Positions 63,398 to 64,000 of a stretch of DNA of 64,000 nucleotides are shown here, piece by piece. Below the pieces are notes generated by a model that had not been told where the DNA came from, did no database searches, and saw only the letters and a list, made by a program, of their open reading frames with translations. The DNA is from Brachycybe producta (taxonomy: Eukaryota > Arthropoda > Diplopoda > Playtdesmida > Andrognathidae). Both the position numbers and the translations under genes were made by a program. The stretch lies in assembly GCA_036925085.1 (NCBI GenBank), contig JAUPFP010000019.1:3920001-3984000 (forward strand), read 5' to 3'. Positions within the stretch are counted from its first letter, which is position 1. Each line of letters opens with the position of its first letter.

Positions 63398-64000
63398 CAA
63401 ATAGATTTGGTCTTTCTTGATCTCTGCAAGGCATTTGACACAGTTTCTTACTCAAAACTAATGACAAAAATTAGTGGGTTTGGATTAGGTGAACAGGTGT
63501 ATAAATGGGTTGTTGCAGGTGGGTCTGAATCTGACAAAATAGGGGTTACAGCAGGGGTTCCACAGGGTAGTGTGTTGGGTCCGCTTCTATTTCTTTTATA
63601 TATCAAGTCATATATATATATATATCAGTCAAGTTAGCAGCAATTGCCGGCTATTTGCAGATGATACAATAATTTATCGTGAGGTTACCTCAGACAATGA
63701 TTGCCATATTATTGATAGTGACTTGAAAGCAATAGAGGCATGGTGTTCTAAATGGTAACTTGAACTCAATAAAGAAAAATGTTGTGTAATGAGGGTAGCT
63801 AGGGGAAGGAATCCAGTAATATTTCCATATAGAATAAGGGTTATTCCACTTAACGTAGATTCTTATCAATAATTTGGGGTAAGGATTACAGCTAAACTTT
63901 CTTGGAAGCTGCATGTCAAACAGATTATTTCCAAGTCTATGCAGATGCTAAGGTTTAGTCAATGCATTCTAAGAAGATGTCCTAGGGAGGTAAAATGTAT
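63398..64000 (+). pseudogene. LINE family copy C, 5' truncated, runs off the window
   Basis: Same family as copies A and B, now on the plus strand. IDLVFLDLCKAFDTVSYSKL starts directly after a non-LINE sequence at 63397. GVPQGSVLGPLLFLLYI is followed by a short insertion of AT dinucleotides (63605-63625), then LFADDTIIYREV. In-frame stops occur near 63757 and 63870. The text continues past 64000. Confidence 0.85.

Overview
This window is animal nuclear DNA, probably from an invertebrate. It is AT-rich, has spliced genes with large introns and is packed with eukaryotic transposons. There are no operons, rRNA genes or CRISPR arrays. I name two host genes from short protein matches recalled from memory; no search was run. 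The last three exons of a rogdi homologue lie on the plus strand at 809-907, 26294-26503 and 26582-26638. Four exons of an HPS4-like gene (BLOC-3 subunit) lie on the minus strand at 57260-57166, 52157-51444, 46835-46772 and 45334-45045. The two genes converge tail to tail. Splice phases agree inside rogdi and across the last three HPS4-like exons. At least one HPS4-like exon, between 57166 and 52157, was not found.

Almost everything else is mobile DNA. One Ty3/gypsy family dominates. Its LTRs begin near TGT(A/G)ACGACCC and end in GTTACA. They are followed by a tRNA-type primer-binding site (TGGTGGAGGCGCCGGG), a long untranslated leader made of ~72-bp units that each hold a hairpin, then gag, protease, RT/RNase H, integrase and a third open region of unknown function. 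The best copy runs on the minus strand from about 19004 down to about 8990 and has no 3' LTR. Internally deleted or decayed copies lie at 2595-4560, 5388-7430, 39512-40440, 54050-55808 and 60570-63395. Solo or partial LTRs of this family and of at least two other LTR families are scattered elsewhere.

A CR1/Rex/L2-group LINE occurs as two near-identical long copies (about 21745-25931 and 34938-38995, both minus), each internally deleted in a different place, plus a 5'-truncated plus-strand piece at 63398-64000. Two other LINE remnants lie at 7435-8990 and 41100-42650. DNA transposons include a hAT-type element with an 8-bp target duplication (31737-33868), a mariner deletion derivative whose empty site survives next door (29843-30301), a foldback element (4701-5387), a P-element-like transposase remnant (about 59280-60190), a hAT C-terminal remnant (about 55845-55960) and a broken copy of an unclassified transposon protein (about 48240-49450). 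A SINE-like unit with tRNA-type A and B boxes occurs three times.

19235-20830 is a minisatellite with a 30-bp unit of alternating purine and pyrimidine. It gives spurious long open frames on both strands.

The signals I rate highest for novelty are the gypsy leader hairpin array, which shows compensatory base changes between units and between copies; the unexplained third open region of that gypsy family; and the SINE-like units that carry different self-similar tails.
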